Assembly: GCF_018873765.1 (NCBI RefSeq) | Contig: NC_057920.1 | Coordinates: 6,585,307-6,649,306 of the forward strand | Reading direction: 5' to 3' | DNA from: Telopea speciosissima | Lineage: Eukaryota; Streptophyta; Magnoliopsida; Proteales; Proteaceae | DNA length: 64,000 bases | Part shown: positions 46,651 to 58,769 of the stretch, piece by piece | Layout: each line of letters starts with the position of its first letter | Position numbering within the stretch: the stretch's first letter is position 1 | The notes under the pieces: model-generated | The model's input: only the letters and a program-made list of their open reading frames with translations | What the model was told of the DNA's origin: nothing | Databases searched by the model: none | Program-made: the position numbers and the translations under genes

Positions 46651-46655
46651 GGATA

Positions 46656-47900
46656 GAGGATGGTAAGATCTCTTATAAATGGGAAACATTTGCACCACTG
46701 ACATTAGGAATTTAGGAATATACATCCATTGATTGCTCATACATGCAAGAAACAATGAATAAACCCGATACAAAGTCTCACCTGGAATCAAGAGCTTGAT
46801 TATCGTCAAAATTTTTATTTCTCAATGTCTAAAAATGATCTTTTTTTTTCTTCTTATTTTGGGTATTTAAAAGAAGAGGTTTTATATCCTTGTACTATGT
46901 AGGAACTGGTAGAAGAAGGTTGCTTGAGAAGCTGAGTTGACCCTTAAATTTCTTCTATCAAGACATCAACAAATAAATCCAAAGGACCAAACACCATTAA
47001 GATTGACAATATCAAGAACTGAAGACTAATCCTGGACCCAGACGAGACGCCAAACCCAAATTGTAAAAATGCCTATACATGGCAAGCTATATGGGTTTGT
47101 GGTTTAGTGAGGCATCATAGATTAATGAATAAGGCTTTTCTAGGAAATGCTTGTGGTGATTTGAGCAATACCATGTCAAGCTTGGAGGAAGTTGGTTCAA
47201 TGGGAAGAATTGCCAATGTAGGAAAAATGTTGCTGTAAATGGCCTTGGTTGAAGTGATGAAGAAAGTCATGACAGCTTTCGAGTCAATAGTAGATATAGC
47301 TTGGTCAGTGCATGCTAGAAACCGAATCAACTATGGGATTAGTATGTGGGAGGGTAATCGGATAATGCTTGGGGACTTCAATAATTTCATTTATTTGAGG
47401 GGGTTGTTGGTAACAGGATCAAATTTTTTGGCAGGATTTTCAAGTGTGGAAAATCTGTCAGAATTTTGCATCTCTCCACGGCCTTGGGTTGGGGCATCAG
47501 TCTGGAGTTGCTATGAGCACCATGGGCACATTATTTTTGCCTCCAAGTTCTTGTAGGCATGTTAAATTGTTAATGACTGAAAAGTAGAATCAGTGAGGTC
47601 TTGGACAAAGTTGGACAACTTCAAGATAGTTCCAAAAACTGGGGATAGGCAAGTGTGGAGACTGCATTTAGGTCCTCCGTGGTGGTGGGTGGGGGAATAA
47701 TCTGCTGCTATTTCATTCCTGGTCAGAGCTGGTATTTTCAACCAACTTTGTGTGGATTCTGTGTAGCCAAACCAAGTTTTCCTTCTTGTTATGGATTGCC
47801 TACTTAGTGGCATAAATGTTTAGTGTTCAACTTATGCTTCTTATATAAGTATATTTGTGTGTTAATGGATCACCATCCTAACTCATTGCACTGTCACCAA
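46656..47900. other. Spacer with an unidentified open stretch
   Basis: No gene recognised. A frame at 47239-47556 (105 codons, starting MALVEVMKKVMTAFESIVDI) and the same frame just before it look compositionally like coding sequence, but I find no motif or family and no clear splice context. Confidence 0.35.
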
Positions 47901-47909
47901 GAAAGCATA

Positions 47910-49010
47910 GCCAAGTTTTAAAGTACCGGTATCAGGTATCATATAGGAAAGGTGATTTTAAGAGACGTATCGGAGAGACGCAAGATAACGGTAAAATATG
48001 TATTGAAATGATTAGGATACATGTGAAATGCAGTTTTGAAGCATAAAATACTATAAATAAAAAAACGCTGACCAGCAACGCTCTCTCACATGTGGCAGTG
48101 AAATGACCACCCCATCCCTCCCCTTGGATGCCCGTGTGTGCGTTTCCATTGGCCCCCATGCTGGTGCAGGGACCTTGCAGCTTGGCAGAAAACCCCTTCC
48201 CTATGTAAAATATATTATGTATAAAGAGAACAAAGTATGACAAGACAAGTGCATTCAATTGATTACATATAAAAGATGAGATTTCTTATATGTAATAATA
48301 CCAAAAAAGAAAGAGTAATATGGTGACCTCTCCTGACCTTTCTGATAATTACACGAGCCTCCCCTACATTTCTAACATTTATTCAAACCTCCCCTACTTT
48401 ACAAACTTCATTGCACTTGGCCCCAATCCTTTAGTTTACAAACTTCAACTTCAGAAATGCAGGGGAGGTTCATGTAATTGTCAGAAAGATCAGGGGAGGT
48501 CAGTGTAATTTACTCAAAAAGAAAATGTCATTTTCAGTTTGCGGAAGATTTACGATTTAGATGCACACATCATTGCAAAAAGAAAACCTAGTTTGATGTA
48601 ATTGTTCAGGACGTTTTTCACTAATCTAATGATCCATTGCAAAAAACAACATTAAATCAATATTTGAGCAAGAAATTCAGAGTTTAGGTAGAAAACTGTT
48701 CCTGTGCAAATCTGGGTTCGATCCTTGATTGCAGGTTGTTTATTCACCAAATGATGATGAAATCAACAGTATTAGAGTCATTTTAGCAGAACAAAATTGA
48801 TTAGACTGCCTTGTAGGAGTTCTTGGTATGTATTTTGCAGTCATTGATTGTAATATATAGTTTATTAGAGATGTACCAAGCATATCGATTAGTATCAACC
48901 ATATTGGGTCATGTATCGACCCAATACAGCCGATGTTTTTTTAGGTATCGTAGTGGTGCCTTATCGTATCATTACCTTAAAGATACGATACTATTGGCAC
49001 ACGGTGCGGT
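47910..49010. repeat. Dispersed repeat split by nested insertions
   Basis: Pieces at about 47915-48065, 48191-48310 and 48935-49010 match, in the same order, the uninterrupted copy at 50185-50460. Anchors are GAAATGCAGTTTTGAAGCAT, AAAATATATTATGTATAA and TTTTTTTAGGTATCGTA. The gaps hold a small element (about 48070-48190, with TGACCACCCCATCCC) and a longer insert that includes the foldback at 48313-48515. Confidence 0.7.
48313..48515. mobile_element. Foldback MITE, long clean inverted repeats
   Basis: 203 bp with arms of about 55 bases: GAGTAATATGGTGACCTCTC on the left pairs with the complement of GAGGTCAGTGTAATTTACTC on the right, and the pairing continues through CTTTCTGATAATTACACGAG. No open frame. 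Target duplication not assigned. Confidence 0.85.
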
Positions 49011-50184
49011 ATAAGGCCGGTGGGCGGGCTTAGAAGGCTTCTCCAAATCCCACTTATGAAGCTGAAGCACCCGGTTTACTAATCAAACAAATGAGCCACA
49101 GACTCCAACCCAAACGCTGTTTCAAAAGCATCCGAATTAGCATCAGTAGATGCAGAAAGAGATCCTATCCCCTATGGTCTTTGCTATCGCTTTAAACTTC
49201 CCTATAGACATTCTTGGCTTCCCTCTGGGCTAGTTATGTTACTTCTTTCACCCTATGACTATCATGATTCATGAATGTTTAGATGAACCATAAAATTACC
49301 TAGTGTGGTACAATCCTTCTGAATGCTTTTCCTTCCATGTTATCCTTGTCTGTTGGAAGAAGCAAAATGGGCTTTATCCATTAGGATAAGTATGGTTATT
49401 TTGAAAGTAGTGGACATGGTGAAGAATCTTCTTTGATGGTCCTCAGCTACATTTTTTAGAGCTCAATGGAGTACCATCTGTGATGATCATCTTTTGTGTA
49501 GCGGGGTTCCTGCAGTTGTATTCTTTTTTGTTTTTGGGGTTCTGTCCCCTTCTCTTTCCTTTCAGTGACCTTTTTTGCAGTGTACAAGATTTACGAACCT
49601 GATACTTTATAACAATTTTTGGTAAAGACAATGGTACTTCTTGTCTTCTATTCCCATTAATCCTGGAGTTTTCAGTGCAGAGAGCAGTCATCTTGGAAAC
49701 ATCAGAAAAGAAACTTTGTGATGACAATTTTGCACCAAATCCTCAGACCACCCATGTTAAGTGCTCCCTTATACTATTAATGTTAATTTTTGACAATTGT
49801 ATGCTCTACTAGTAAAACCCCTGGTTGATTTCTATATGCCCATGTAAACACGATTCTAAAAATTCTTCGAGCTGTTTGAGTTCCCAGGTGTACCTATTTC
49901 TTCTTTCTTTATATTTTTGTTTGTTTTTTCTCCCGTCAGTTTAACTCGACATAGAGAAGATTCATTATTCTTTTCATTAACTGGTCTTTGTTACTTTTAT
50001 TTTATTGCTCCATAGCTTTTGGATTTTTTTAAGGGAACGAATGGACAATAGAAATCTTATCGCTCGATTTGTACTTCACTGGGCTGTGAGAATATTCAAA
50101 TTTGTGATCTTTGTCGAGTTAATGTTTTTTGGCTTCTATATTTGGTCCTGCAAATTCATTTAATGATAGTGTAACTTAGTAGAA
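49011..50184. other. Spacer, no gene seen
   Basis: AT-rich. The minus-strand open frame at 49443-49727 has no recognisable domain, and no repeat ends were readable. Confidence 0.5.
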
Positions 50185-50460
50185 CTTTTTAAGAGGCGTA
50201 TTGTATCAAAGAGATGCAAGGTACGTTAAAGATACAATATGGAAATGGTCAAGAAACGTATGGAAATGCTGAGGATAAATGCAAAATACAGTTTTAATAC
50301 ACTACAAATAAATATGGAAAATATATTATGTATAAGAAAGTATAAAGGATGAGGTTTCTTACATGTATGAATACCAATTTTTTTTAGGTATCGTATCGGT
50401 ACCTTAAAGATGCGATAAGTATCGGTGGATACGGAAGGATACTTAAAACCATGTATTTAG
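50185..50460. repeat. Uninterrupted copy of the repeat split at 47910-49010
   Basis: About 275 bp running from TTAAGAGGCGTATTGTATC to GGTATCGTATCGGTACCTTA and a short tail. Serves as the reference for the nested copy to its left. No coding capacity. Confidence 0.65.
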
Positions 50461-51158
50461 TTAAGAAATTCATGTTTATCATGTTATTCTTAGGTAAGGG
50501 TTTCCTCCACCTCCTCTATTTTAAATATTTTGCTGAACAGTCTTGGATGATTGCCATTCCAAATGAATTTCTAAGGATCAGAGAAACTGGAATACTGTAC
50601 TTAAGTCAGACAATGACCATCGCTATAGTATCTTTTGCCAACTTTATGCCAAGTTTATTGTCAGCATTGCGTTTACCCCCCTTCCCAGGATTTAAAAATA
50701 GGAAATTATCAAATTCGAGACTCAGTGAGTGCAAGCCAAACAAATGATTTTATGTTTTCAATGGAACTCTTCTTTGTTTGTTGCCCAACCCACTGAACAC
50801 TGCATGGCATATCAGATAGGGTATTGTATCACGGTTAGATGCATTAAGGATGGTAACACAGTTTTACATATTTTTCTCATAAGATAATATTTCTTTTTGT
50901 TACTGTTTTAAGTCTCAAATCATAGTTATCTCCACCATAATTCCTTGGGAGCTCTTACAACCAGGTTTTGTTCCCCTTATTTCTTTTGGTGGAAGCAATG
51001 AATAATTTAGAATTTGGGGTGTTTTTATGCACACTGCTTTATGACTTCATTCTCTATATCGCGATGCTAATTATGTTATATTGTGTTTACTGATGATTCC
51101 AGCTGTCTCTTAAGTTGGTGACTGAAGGGAATTTACTTCTAAGCTGTTCAATTAATAG

Positions 51159-51335
51159 GTTCATTTTGATATCAGCTTCAGTGAGACGGAGAAAGCATCG
51201 GTGCTGCATTTCATGTCTTACCTCACCCATCACAAGCAAAATGTAGCTCTAGATCTTGAGTTTCATACTCCCAATATGTCACCATGGCTTAATTTCTGGG
51301 CATTGACAATAAAAAATGCTTTACTGTTTGTATGA
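51159..51335 (+). other. Possible terminal exon of an unidentified gene
   Basis: After an acceptor-like TTAATTAATAG (a loose reading of the sequence before 51159) the frame VHFDISFSETEKASVLHF continues through YLTHHKQNVALDLEFHTPNM and ends LLFV before TGA at 51333-51335. Codon use and lack of low complexity look exon-like, and AATAAAC motifs follow within 120-170 bases. I do not recognise the protein and found no convincing upstream exons, so it may be a remnant or chance. Confidence 0.22.
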
Positions 51336-52073
51336 CACAACTTGTCGGTCACTGGCTACTACCTGTAGCCAGTTATAATTGTGTAGCTCATTTTTTTGTT
51401 TTTACATGATAAGGCACACCACAGGCTGTGTGCTTGTATGAGTTAGTTCAATAAACACCCTCTTAAAATATTTTGAAATCTTTGTATGAGTTAGTTCAAT
51501 AAACAGCACTTAAAATATTTTAAAATCTTATCTTTTCAGTCATCTTATGCAAGAGAATGTAATATTTAGTACAAATGGCATTACAGTGGAGAAGTAGTAG
51601 AATGGAGCAAATTCTTTCAAAAAATATATTGTAGTGAGCTCTCACTGTTATTTATTTGTTGTTTTGAGGTGGGGAGAGGGGTTTAAGATTATATTGTCTA
51701 TTGTACTTGGGGCTTTTTCAGTATCACATGTTTTAACTGGCTTTCATTTTTTCGCAATGGCTATTGGCAATGGATGTCCAGGTTGTGGTTTTTTTTTGTA
51801 AATCTGTGTAGTTCATCCATCTTACGGGCTGGCGTGCTAATCCTGCTGTCAATCCATGAATCCATGCTTTGAGACCGATTGCTGAGCATCCTTAAATTCA
51901 TCTGTTGAGACCACAGTTCCGAGGAAAACAAGCGATGGGAGTATGCTTGGAGATAGATTTAAACTCGGTATATAGAGGATCTAGCCTGTGACAAAGATGA
52001 GTGGTTACCCTAAATTGGTTGTCTTCCTTGTTGGCCTGCGCTTTTGAACTGCACTTTGTGGGATCTTTATCAC

Positions 52074-52207
52074 CTCCAGTTCCCCAGCTCCTCTAACAAC
52101 AGAAGAGGGGGGGTGGAATGACCATCCTACCCCTGCCCGAACATTCTGCCTGGGTGGGGTCTACCACCCCCTATTAGAGGAATTTGGCCGGGCAGGAAAC
52201 TGGAGGA
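52074..52207. mobile_element. Foldback element
   Basis: Arms CCAGTTCCCCAGCTCCTCTA and TAGAGGAATTTGGCCGGGCA, then GGAAACTGG, pair imperfectly. The interior has GGAATGACCATCCTACCCCTG, typical of the small elements near 14.9, 56.6 and 62 kb. Confidence 0.65.
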
Positions 52208-53197
52208 GACAATTTTCCCACTTTGTGGCGCATAGAAACCCATGCATAACAGCAATGGATTTTTGTTACTAGGCATGAATGCATGGCATAAAGATCTATC
52301 CAAAAGAGTAGTTCTCCAGAAGTGAAGTGACAGCCTTTCAGTGAGAGCTCAAGTGACTGCTTCGTAATTTCAGTATAGAAGGGAACCCATTTGTCCCTTT
52401 TGTGATAGATCCAATGACTTAAGTTCTAATTGCTTCCCACACAGGGATCAAGCAATTCATAATATCAGTATTGTATGGGCTGTATTAGCCGATATGTATT
52501 GGTATCGCTGGTACTCAATACCGAGATACCGACACCAGTGCATCAGTCTGTATTAAGGGTAAAATGATTCAAAAAGTTTTTTTTTTTTTCCTTCCAGAAA
52601 TGAGGGCAAAACCATTTGATCCGGATCGTATCGGTTCTTGAATTCTCATATGCACAACAAAAATTGTGTGTAACCGTGAACTACTATCACATCCTTTTGG
52701 TAGCCTTTTTCCCATTTGGTGCACACCATGGTTGTTGAGCCTACTGTTTTGATGTCCTAATTCCTGTTTCACCCTATAGAGTCCAGACGATTTAGTGGAA
52801 TTATATGGGCTTTGATTTAGTTTTGCTTCAACCATGGTGAAGAGAAAATCTCTTTACTAATGATGATGTGATATTATGGTTGGATTCTTGGTTCATCATT
52901 AACATCCCATACTATTGGTACGAATAAGGGTAAAAAGGTAATAAAAATTAATTTTTGTTAAAATGTTTGGGCAATTCTATCCTGAGTCAACAAAAATCAA
53001 CACTCGTCTGTGGTATTCTAACCCATGACCAATGGTAAAGGTGATGTGATGTTATGATTGGATTCTTGGTTCATCGTTAACATCCAAATACTATTCTCTA
53101 TTTTTTTTTTTTTGTTGGTAATACATCCAAATACTATTGTTTATGGTCCCAAAATATCCCTCCAGAGGGTTTGATGAAATGGACGGAGAGCATGGTT

Positions 53198-53475
53198 CAA
53201 GGAATCAGTCTTGTAGGAGTGTCAGAACCCAGCAAAAACAGATAGAAACTGATGAGCTTTTATTGGATTATGTTTCGGATTGGGGTTTTGTGATACAAAA
53301 ACCAAATCTGCACTAAAAAAAATGATAAGACAAGGAATCGGTCTTGTAGGAGTGTCAAAACCTACCTTGAATCAGCGAAAACTGATAGAAACTGATATGA
53401 GTTTATTGGATCATGTTTCGGATTGGGGTTTTGTGATACAGAAACCAAACTAGACTGCACTCTAAATGATAAGAC
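53198..53475. repeat. 133-bp tandem duplication
   Basis: CAAGGAATCAGTCTTGTAGG at 53198 returns as CAAGGAATCGGTCTTGTAGG at 53331, and the TTTCGGATTGGGGTTTTGTG segment also appears in both units. Small indels separate them. Confidence 0.88.
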
Positions 53476-53854
53476 ACTAAACTGAACTTAGAAAACCAGA
53501 CTGAAACTGAAATAACCCGATAAGAAACCGATAGCAGTCCAAAATTCATATAAAAACACACATGTTCCATACTTATGAACATATTTACATGATAAACCAT
53601 AACCAAACCGATAGTAAACCTAAACCAAACCCAAACCGATGCATGGTTTGTAATCTCGAATAGGATCGGCCGATATTAGTAGGATCGGAACGGTATCAGT
53701 CAAGGCCGATCTCGAGATTTGACCGATATGAAAAGGTTTGACTGGATCGTTCCTTGGATCGGCCTATTTGATCCGATCCTTGACCGATTCGATTGAATAT
53801 TTTTTTATTTTTTCAAAGTTTTAAGTTTTTGTTTTATTTTTTATATTATCTTGA

Positions 53855-54012
53855 CCGATATTGACCGATACCAACCGATATTGATCGATCTGATCCGGAT
53901 AGTATCAGTCGATCCAATCCCGAGATCAAAACACCGATATTGACCGATACCAACCGATATTGATTGATTTGATCCGGATAGTATCAGTCGATCCAATCTC
54001 GAGATCAAAACA
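53855..54012. repeat. 79-bp tandem duplication in the CGATA-rich repeat
   Basis: Units at 53855-53933 and 53934-54012 share CCGATATTGACCGATACCAA and TGATCCGGATAGTATCAGTC, with few differences. Confidence 0.9.
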
Positions 54013-54292
54013 CCCACCAACTTTGGCCGACACATGACCCGATCCATAAAAAAACGATTTTGGGGGGGTTTTTGACTGATTTGTACTGATCCGATCCCAT
54101 TCCGAAAAGGTTTTGGCAATGACCGATACCGAGTCCGATACCTGGATTTTGAACCTTGAACTGATGCAACCTTTTTGGATCATGTTTTTTTGCGACTCAC
54201 TCATGGAATCTCCTAGATCGGACCAACAAGGCCGATACCAATCCACTGACACGACCCGGTAAAAAGGTAATAAAAGAACTTACTTAAATAAC

Positions 54293-54365
54293 CGCCGTCT
54301 GTGGGAATCGAACCCACGACCACGTGGTTAAAAGCCACGCGCTCTACCAGCTGAGCTAAGACGGC
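54293..54365 (-). tRNA. tRNA-Lys (anticodon UUU)
   Basis: 73 bases on the minus strand. The acceptor stem GCCGTCT pairs with AGACGGC, with discriminator G. The D arm holds TAGCTCAGCTGGTAGAGC (box A) and the T arm GTGGG/CCCAC with GGTTCGATTCC (box B). The anticodon stem CGTGG/CCACG encloses the loop CTTTTAA, so the anticodon is TTT (UUU), decoding AAA and AAG lysine codons. No intron, and CCA is not encoded, as usual for a nuclear gene. All stems pair cleanly, so it is likely functional. Confidence 0.96.
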
Positions 54366-54556
54366 ATTGATACTATAAATATTATCTTTAAATAACCATT
54401 ACAAAAGAGAAGTAGGACGGAACATCAAGCCGGATAGTCATGCGATTCTTCACACGTTGCTTGTCACACGCCACGTACAAAGTATAAAAATAAAGCGGAA
54501 GGGAAAAAGCTTTAAGAACTGGGAAGAAACGAATTAAGGGGAGCATCCTACATTCC

Positions 54557-54762
54557 CACGTGGCTTTGGACCCCACTATAATGCTCCACAGTCGACAACA
54601 TCACGTGAATATGGGACCCACCAGCTCGGTCTTCTCAATCCCTTGGATACGCTCATGGATTTTCGATCTCTGAAGGGCCCATGGTCTCTTCCACCACCAC
54701 CAACGTGGCGGCCCAGCACGTGAATGGGTCCTGGAAGATCTCTCTTTGCGATGGAACACGTG
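54557..54762. promoter_or_regulatory. Cluster of four CACGTG (G-box) sites
   Basis: CACGTG occurs at 54557-54562, 54602-54607, 54717-54722 and 54757-54762, plus AACGTGG near 54702. The stretch is GC-richer than its neighbours. G-boxes bind plant bZIP and bHLH factors. No gene start was recognised next to it; the tRNA is about 190 bases away. Confidence 0.5.
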
Positions 54763-54789
54763 TCAAGGTCCACCGTTAGAAGGTCCCAA

Positions 54790-57700
54790 AAAGATTAAAA
54801 AAAAACAACAAAAACACTTGTAAGTTAGGCATCACAACTCGGAATTAGACTCGACCGAGTTGGTGACACTTGAGTTGAAACGGTTCAGGATAGGTTTGAG
54901 CCAACACCCCGTCGGGTTCAAAATTGTACTTGGGTCTCTTGTTTCTCTTGTTAGCGTTTTCAACTAGCGGATGTCAACCAGTCCACCTGGGTCAATCCAA
55001 AAGCTTAAGTTATTAGATAGAGATAGACCAATGGTATATAAAGACACATCTAATGTCATAGATAAGTAGATAATTAATGTAGAACTATAAGTCTATAATT
55101 TCCAACATCTCAACACTATCCATCACTTACAGTTTCGACATACCTAACTTTATACATGGATAGACAATTTAGGCCGGAATGACATTGTTTTGATACCATG
55201 GTAGAAAGTCCAACTCAAAAACCTACAGCTATTAAGTAGAGATAGCTCAATAGTATGTAAAGATGCATTCGGGATCCTTAATAAATGATGTAGGACTATA
55301 ACTCTCTCCCAACATCTCAACAAAGTATGACTCCAAATTTGCAAGCCAGTGGCTCTTAGTTTTCTACAATTGAAAGTATAAACACATGACAAGATATATC
55401 TCATACTATGACTAACACTAATGGAATCATGCAATCATTTTCTCCCATTATCGTCCACCTATTAATTAGTCTGTATCTTTAATGAGAAAAGATTCTCTAA
55501 ATTCGCAGTGGAGGGTTTGCCAACACCTCTTTCTCTCTCTTTCCTGACACTCTCTCTCCTCCTTGTCCCCGTATTAACGAACCATCGGTCGTCTCCCTGA
55601 TTGATGGGTTCTAGACACCACCAGCATTGAGAACCCTCTTATTTTTAATAATAAAAAAAGGTAATGAAGGGATGAGGTTACAATCAACAACAATTTAAAT
55701 TAAGGGACTTCTCTTATTAAAATTAAGATGGATATATCATTGTTACGTACAACCAAATGCAATTGGGAGAAAAAGAATCTGAGGAAGACGACAACGGAGT
55801 AGGTGTCGACCACACGTTCGTCGCCGCTGACGAGGCAGTGTGCCTTCACTATCACATTTCACTAATATAAAGTTATTTGCAACTTGATTATGCTTTGAAT
55901 TGATAATTAAGCCATGTAGGGGGATGCCCAAAGGCATTGTCAAAGCTTAATGTGCATCACTAAATTATTTAATTAAGTGGCCCCTAACACAAGACTTCAA
56001 GTTGGCCTTTTTCTTTTTTTTTTTAAACCTATTTAAATGAAGTTTCAATCTTAAGTCCTCTCTTAAACCTCGGGTGGATCTTTAAGTTAAAGGTATGTTG
56101 TCCTTAAATACTAGTTCTTTTAGTATTGTGAACTAGTGAGGATAAAGGCACACTCTGGTAACAATCAGTTTCTTTATATAGTTTCAGATTCTTTGTGGAT
56201 TCTTAAAGAACAAATTCCATACTAGCTTTGTTTACTTAATAGAAACCCATACTATATACTTATATAGTGATTATGAGTTGTGACATATGATCTACCTTTG
56301 ATTAAAAGAAGATTATTCCTTAACTATGTGGAATCAGTATTGAGGAAGTTATTATTCTTTGAGATAGTGTGTCTTACTTTGAGGGTTCAACAATGAGTGA
56401 ACCATAAAGCCTAAAAACCCTAGAAACTTGTCTGAAGCACGACCATTTAGACTAGGAAATTTTTTATATCCCTCCTTTTGTCTGGCAAGTGGTTTAATTA
56501 TGGATTAGTAAGTAAATTACCAAGTTGGGACTTTGATACAACCCATGCTCATTTTGGAAAAGTTATCGTCTCCATTTATCTGTCCCTCTATTTTCTCCAT
56601 TACATCTAATAGGAGGGGAGTAGACCCTACCTAGGTAGTGTGTTCGGGCAGGGGTAGAGTGGTCATTTCTGCCTCCCTATTAGATGTAATGAAAGAAATG
56701 GCCTGATTTTGTAGTTTGTGATTTGATTTCTTGATTAGTTAGGTTTAAAATCCTCTAGAGATTATTACCTCTTTGATATTTAGTGGATATGTATGTCAAG
56801 AAAAATGAATGAAGAAAAGATTACAAGGATTAATGGATGTGGTTATACTTGGGCTTTGATTAATCTATATTTTAGCAATTAATCTCATTGGCGGATTTAT
56901 CGAAATCCGCGTGACATGTTCTAACTTTTTTGATTGGTCGAAAAATATTTTATAAATGAATTTATAATAGAAATCAATATATCCACAAAGGAAAGCAATT
57001 CATAGAGCAAATCAAAGTAGCTCACTTGTATAGAATATGATGTGAGAAGAGATGGTAATATGTCAAGTCATGTATGGATATTTTAGTTTTTCATTCCTCG
57101 CATTTTAAAAGGTTACATCACTCTTTAAATATCATTTAAATATGAGTTTTAATAGTGTGAAATGTGATTTACCTCTTAAGATAAGATAATTTGTTTGACC
57201 ATATAATAAACAAAAATATTTAACAAAAGAATGGAAGCTACAAACTTTACAAGAAGAATGTAAATGTTAGTTAATGATATCATGAGTTTATGGTTTGGGA
57301 AATATATTAATTAATGATACCAACTAAAAACAAATATAAATCAATGGTTTTTATCTTATTTTATTTAATAATAGATACTTCCAATTCCTTAGATATTCTT
57401 AAATTGTTAATTCCAATAATATTGAGAATAGGCATAATAAATATAGAACATGGCTATCTCATTTTTCTGTTTTTATAGGACGAGAAGCACATAGAGTGAT
57501 AAACAAATGGGTAAAGTACACGTATTCCCTATAATGCACCCAATATTCTTCGTACCCCTAAGGTTTTGAAAAGTCCACGTACTACCCCTATTTTGGCCCC
57601 CTAATGTCAGATAAGTGCAAACTGTTAAATTTAGTCGTTAAGTGTAAAAAATTTGATCATTTTACCCTTTCTTCTATGTTTATAAATTTGAAAATACTTA

Positions 57701-58090
57701 ATTGTCTTGACCTATTTGTTCATAATATGAAAAGAGCTTTTTGCCCTAACCTATTTTGATAAGACCTTTTTACCCCCACTATTTGTTCTTAAGAACCTAA
57801 CCCAATCTAATTACTAAAATACCCCTGCTCGGACATAATTATCAAAATACCCTCATCTTCCCCAAATCTCATCTTCCCCGAAATCGATCCATCTTCCATT
57901 AACTTGTATTTTTATTGCAAGTGTTTGAAAATGAGTAGAAATAGAAAAGTTCAAATAATAAGTGGAAGTTTTCTTTCACTTAAGATAAAAAAAGAATCTC
58001 TTCATCTAAGTCGATTTGACCTTATAATTGGACTCTTGGAATAGTGAAAGTTACCATTAACTCACACCTTCATTTTTTCCATCCTTATCT
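54790..58090. other. AT-rich intergenic spacer
   Basis: No gene seen. It contains the foldback at 56589-56702 and, near 57500-57680, a stretch like AAAGTACACGTATTCCC of the type seen in dispersed plant repeats. Other open frames are short and unrecognised. Confidence 0.55.
56589..56702. mobile_element. Foldback element
   Basis: Arms CTCCATTACATCTAATAGG and CCTATTAGATGTAATGAAAG match with few differences. The interior GGGGTAGAGTGGTCATTTCTG resembles the small-element family at 52.1 and 62 kb. Confidence 0.75.
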
Positions 58091-58097
58091 GATTCTT

Positions 58098-58100
58098 AAC

Positions 58101-58127
<27 letters not shown>
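58098..58127. repeat. (AG)n microsatellite
   Basis: About 14 AG units with one interruption at the right end. Confidence 0.9.
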
Positions 58128-58131
<4 letters not shown>

Positions 58132-58769
58132 AATTCCCGCTCCTTGGGAAATAAATGACTATTAGAATCGGACTGTGGGCATACAGATTCCATTGATCTG
58201 AAAAAATTGGGCCTAACCCTTGGGATGCGGTAATACATCTAAAAAATTATTCCATCGAATTCGTACTCTCCCATGGAACCAGAATAGCAACATGAACTAA
58301 ATGCCCAGTCCAAGCCAAGGAACATAATCTGAAGAGTCTTGAACATATGAGAGAGAGAGAGGACTTGCTTGTAAGGTTAGGGGTTTTCTACTTGTCTCTC
58401 AAAAGACAAAAATACCCAAATAAATGTGAGAAATTGCAGAGTAAAGGAGGAAGGAAATGAATGCCTAAAATATAAAACCTCAAAAAAGAAAAAGTATCTG
58501 GAAAGGCCTTTCTTTTGGTAGATAAACATGAAAACAAGTAGGTGCCCATGAGTCCAGTCCAGGTGACGACATGGAGTGGGCCCACCTGGCTCGCCAAGTT
58601 CGATTCTTGAGCTCTGTGAAAGCCCACAGAGAAGTAAAGTCCACGCCGCCTATCAAACAGGCAGATTTTGGCAGTAGTACATCTATGGGACCCACAAAAC
58701 AAGTGGGGGGATGAGTATTGAGTAAGAGTAAATGATGATGATGCTGATCTGGCAGCGACCAAGAGTCCA

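Larger units (their letters stand above)
50461..52560. other. Spacer with one exon-like island
   Basis: Apart from the exon-like stretch at 51159-51335, the foldback at 52074-52207 and a GATACC-type repeat at 52440-52570, I see no gene or element here. AATAAAC motifs occur at 51449 and 51500. Confidence 0.45.
52561..54290. other. Spacer with local duplications and GATACCGATA-rich repeats
   Basis: No gene seen. Two copies of the ATCATTAACATCC repeat lie at 52850-52920 and 53035-53100. From 53640 the sequence is dominated by GACCGATACCAACCGATATT-like words. Confidence 0.5.

Noticed and set aside
46900-47560. Plastid or mitochondrial DNA insertion as source of the coding-like stretch
   Set aside because: No recognisable organelle gene sequence; the stretch stays unidentified.
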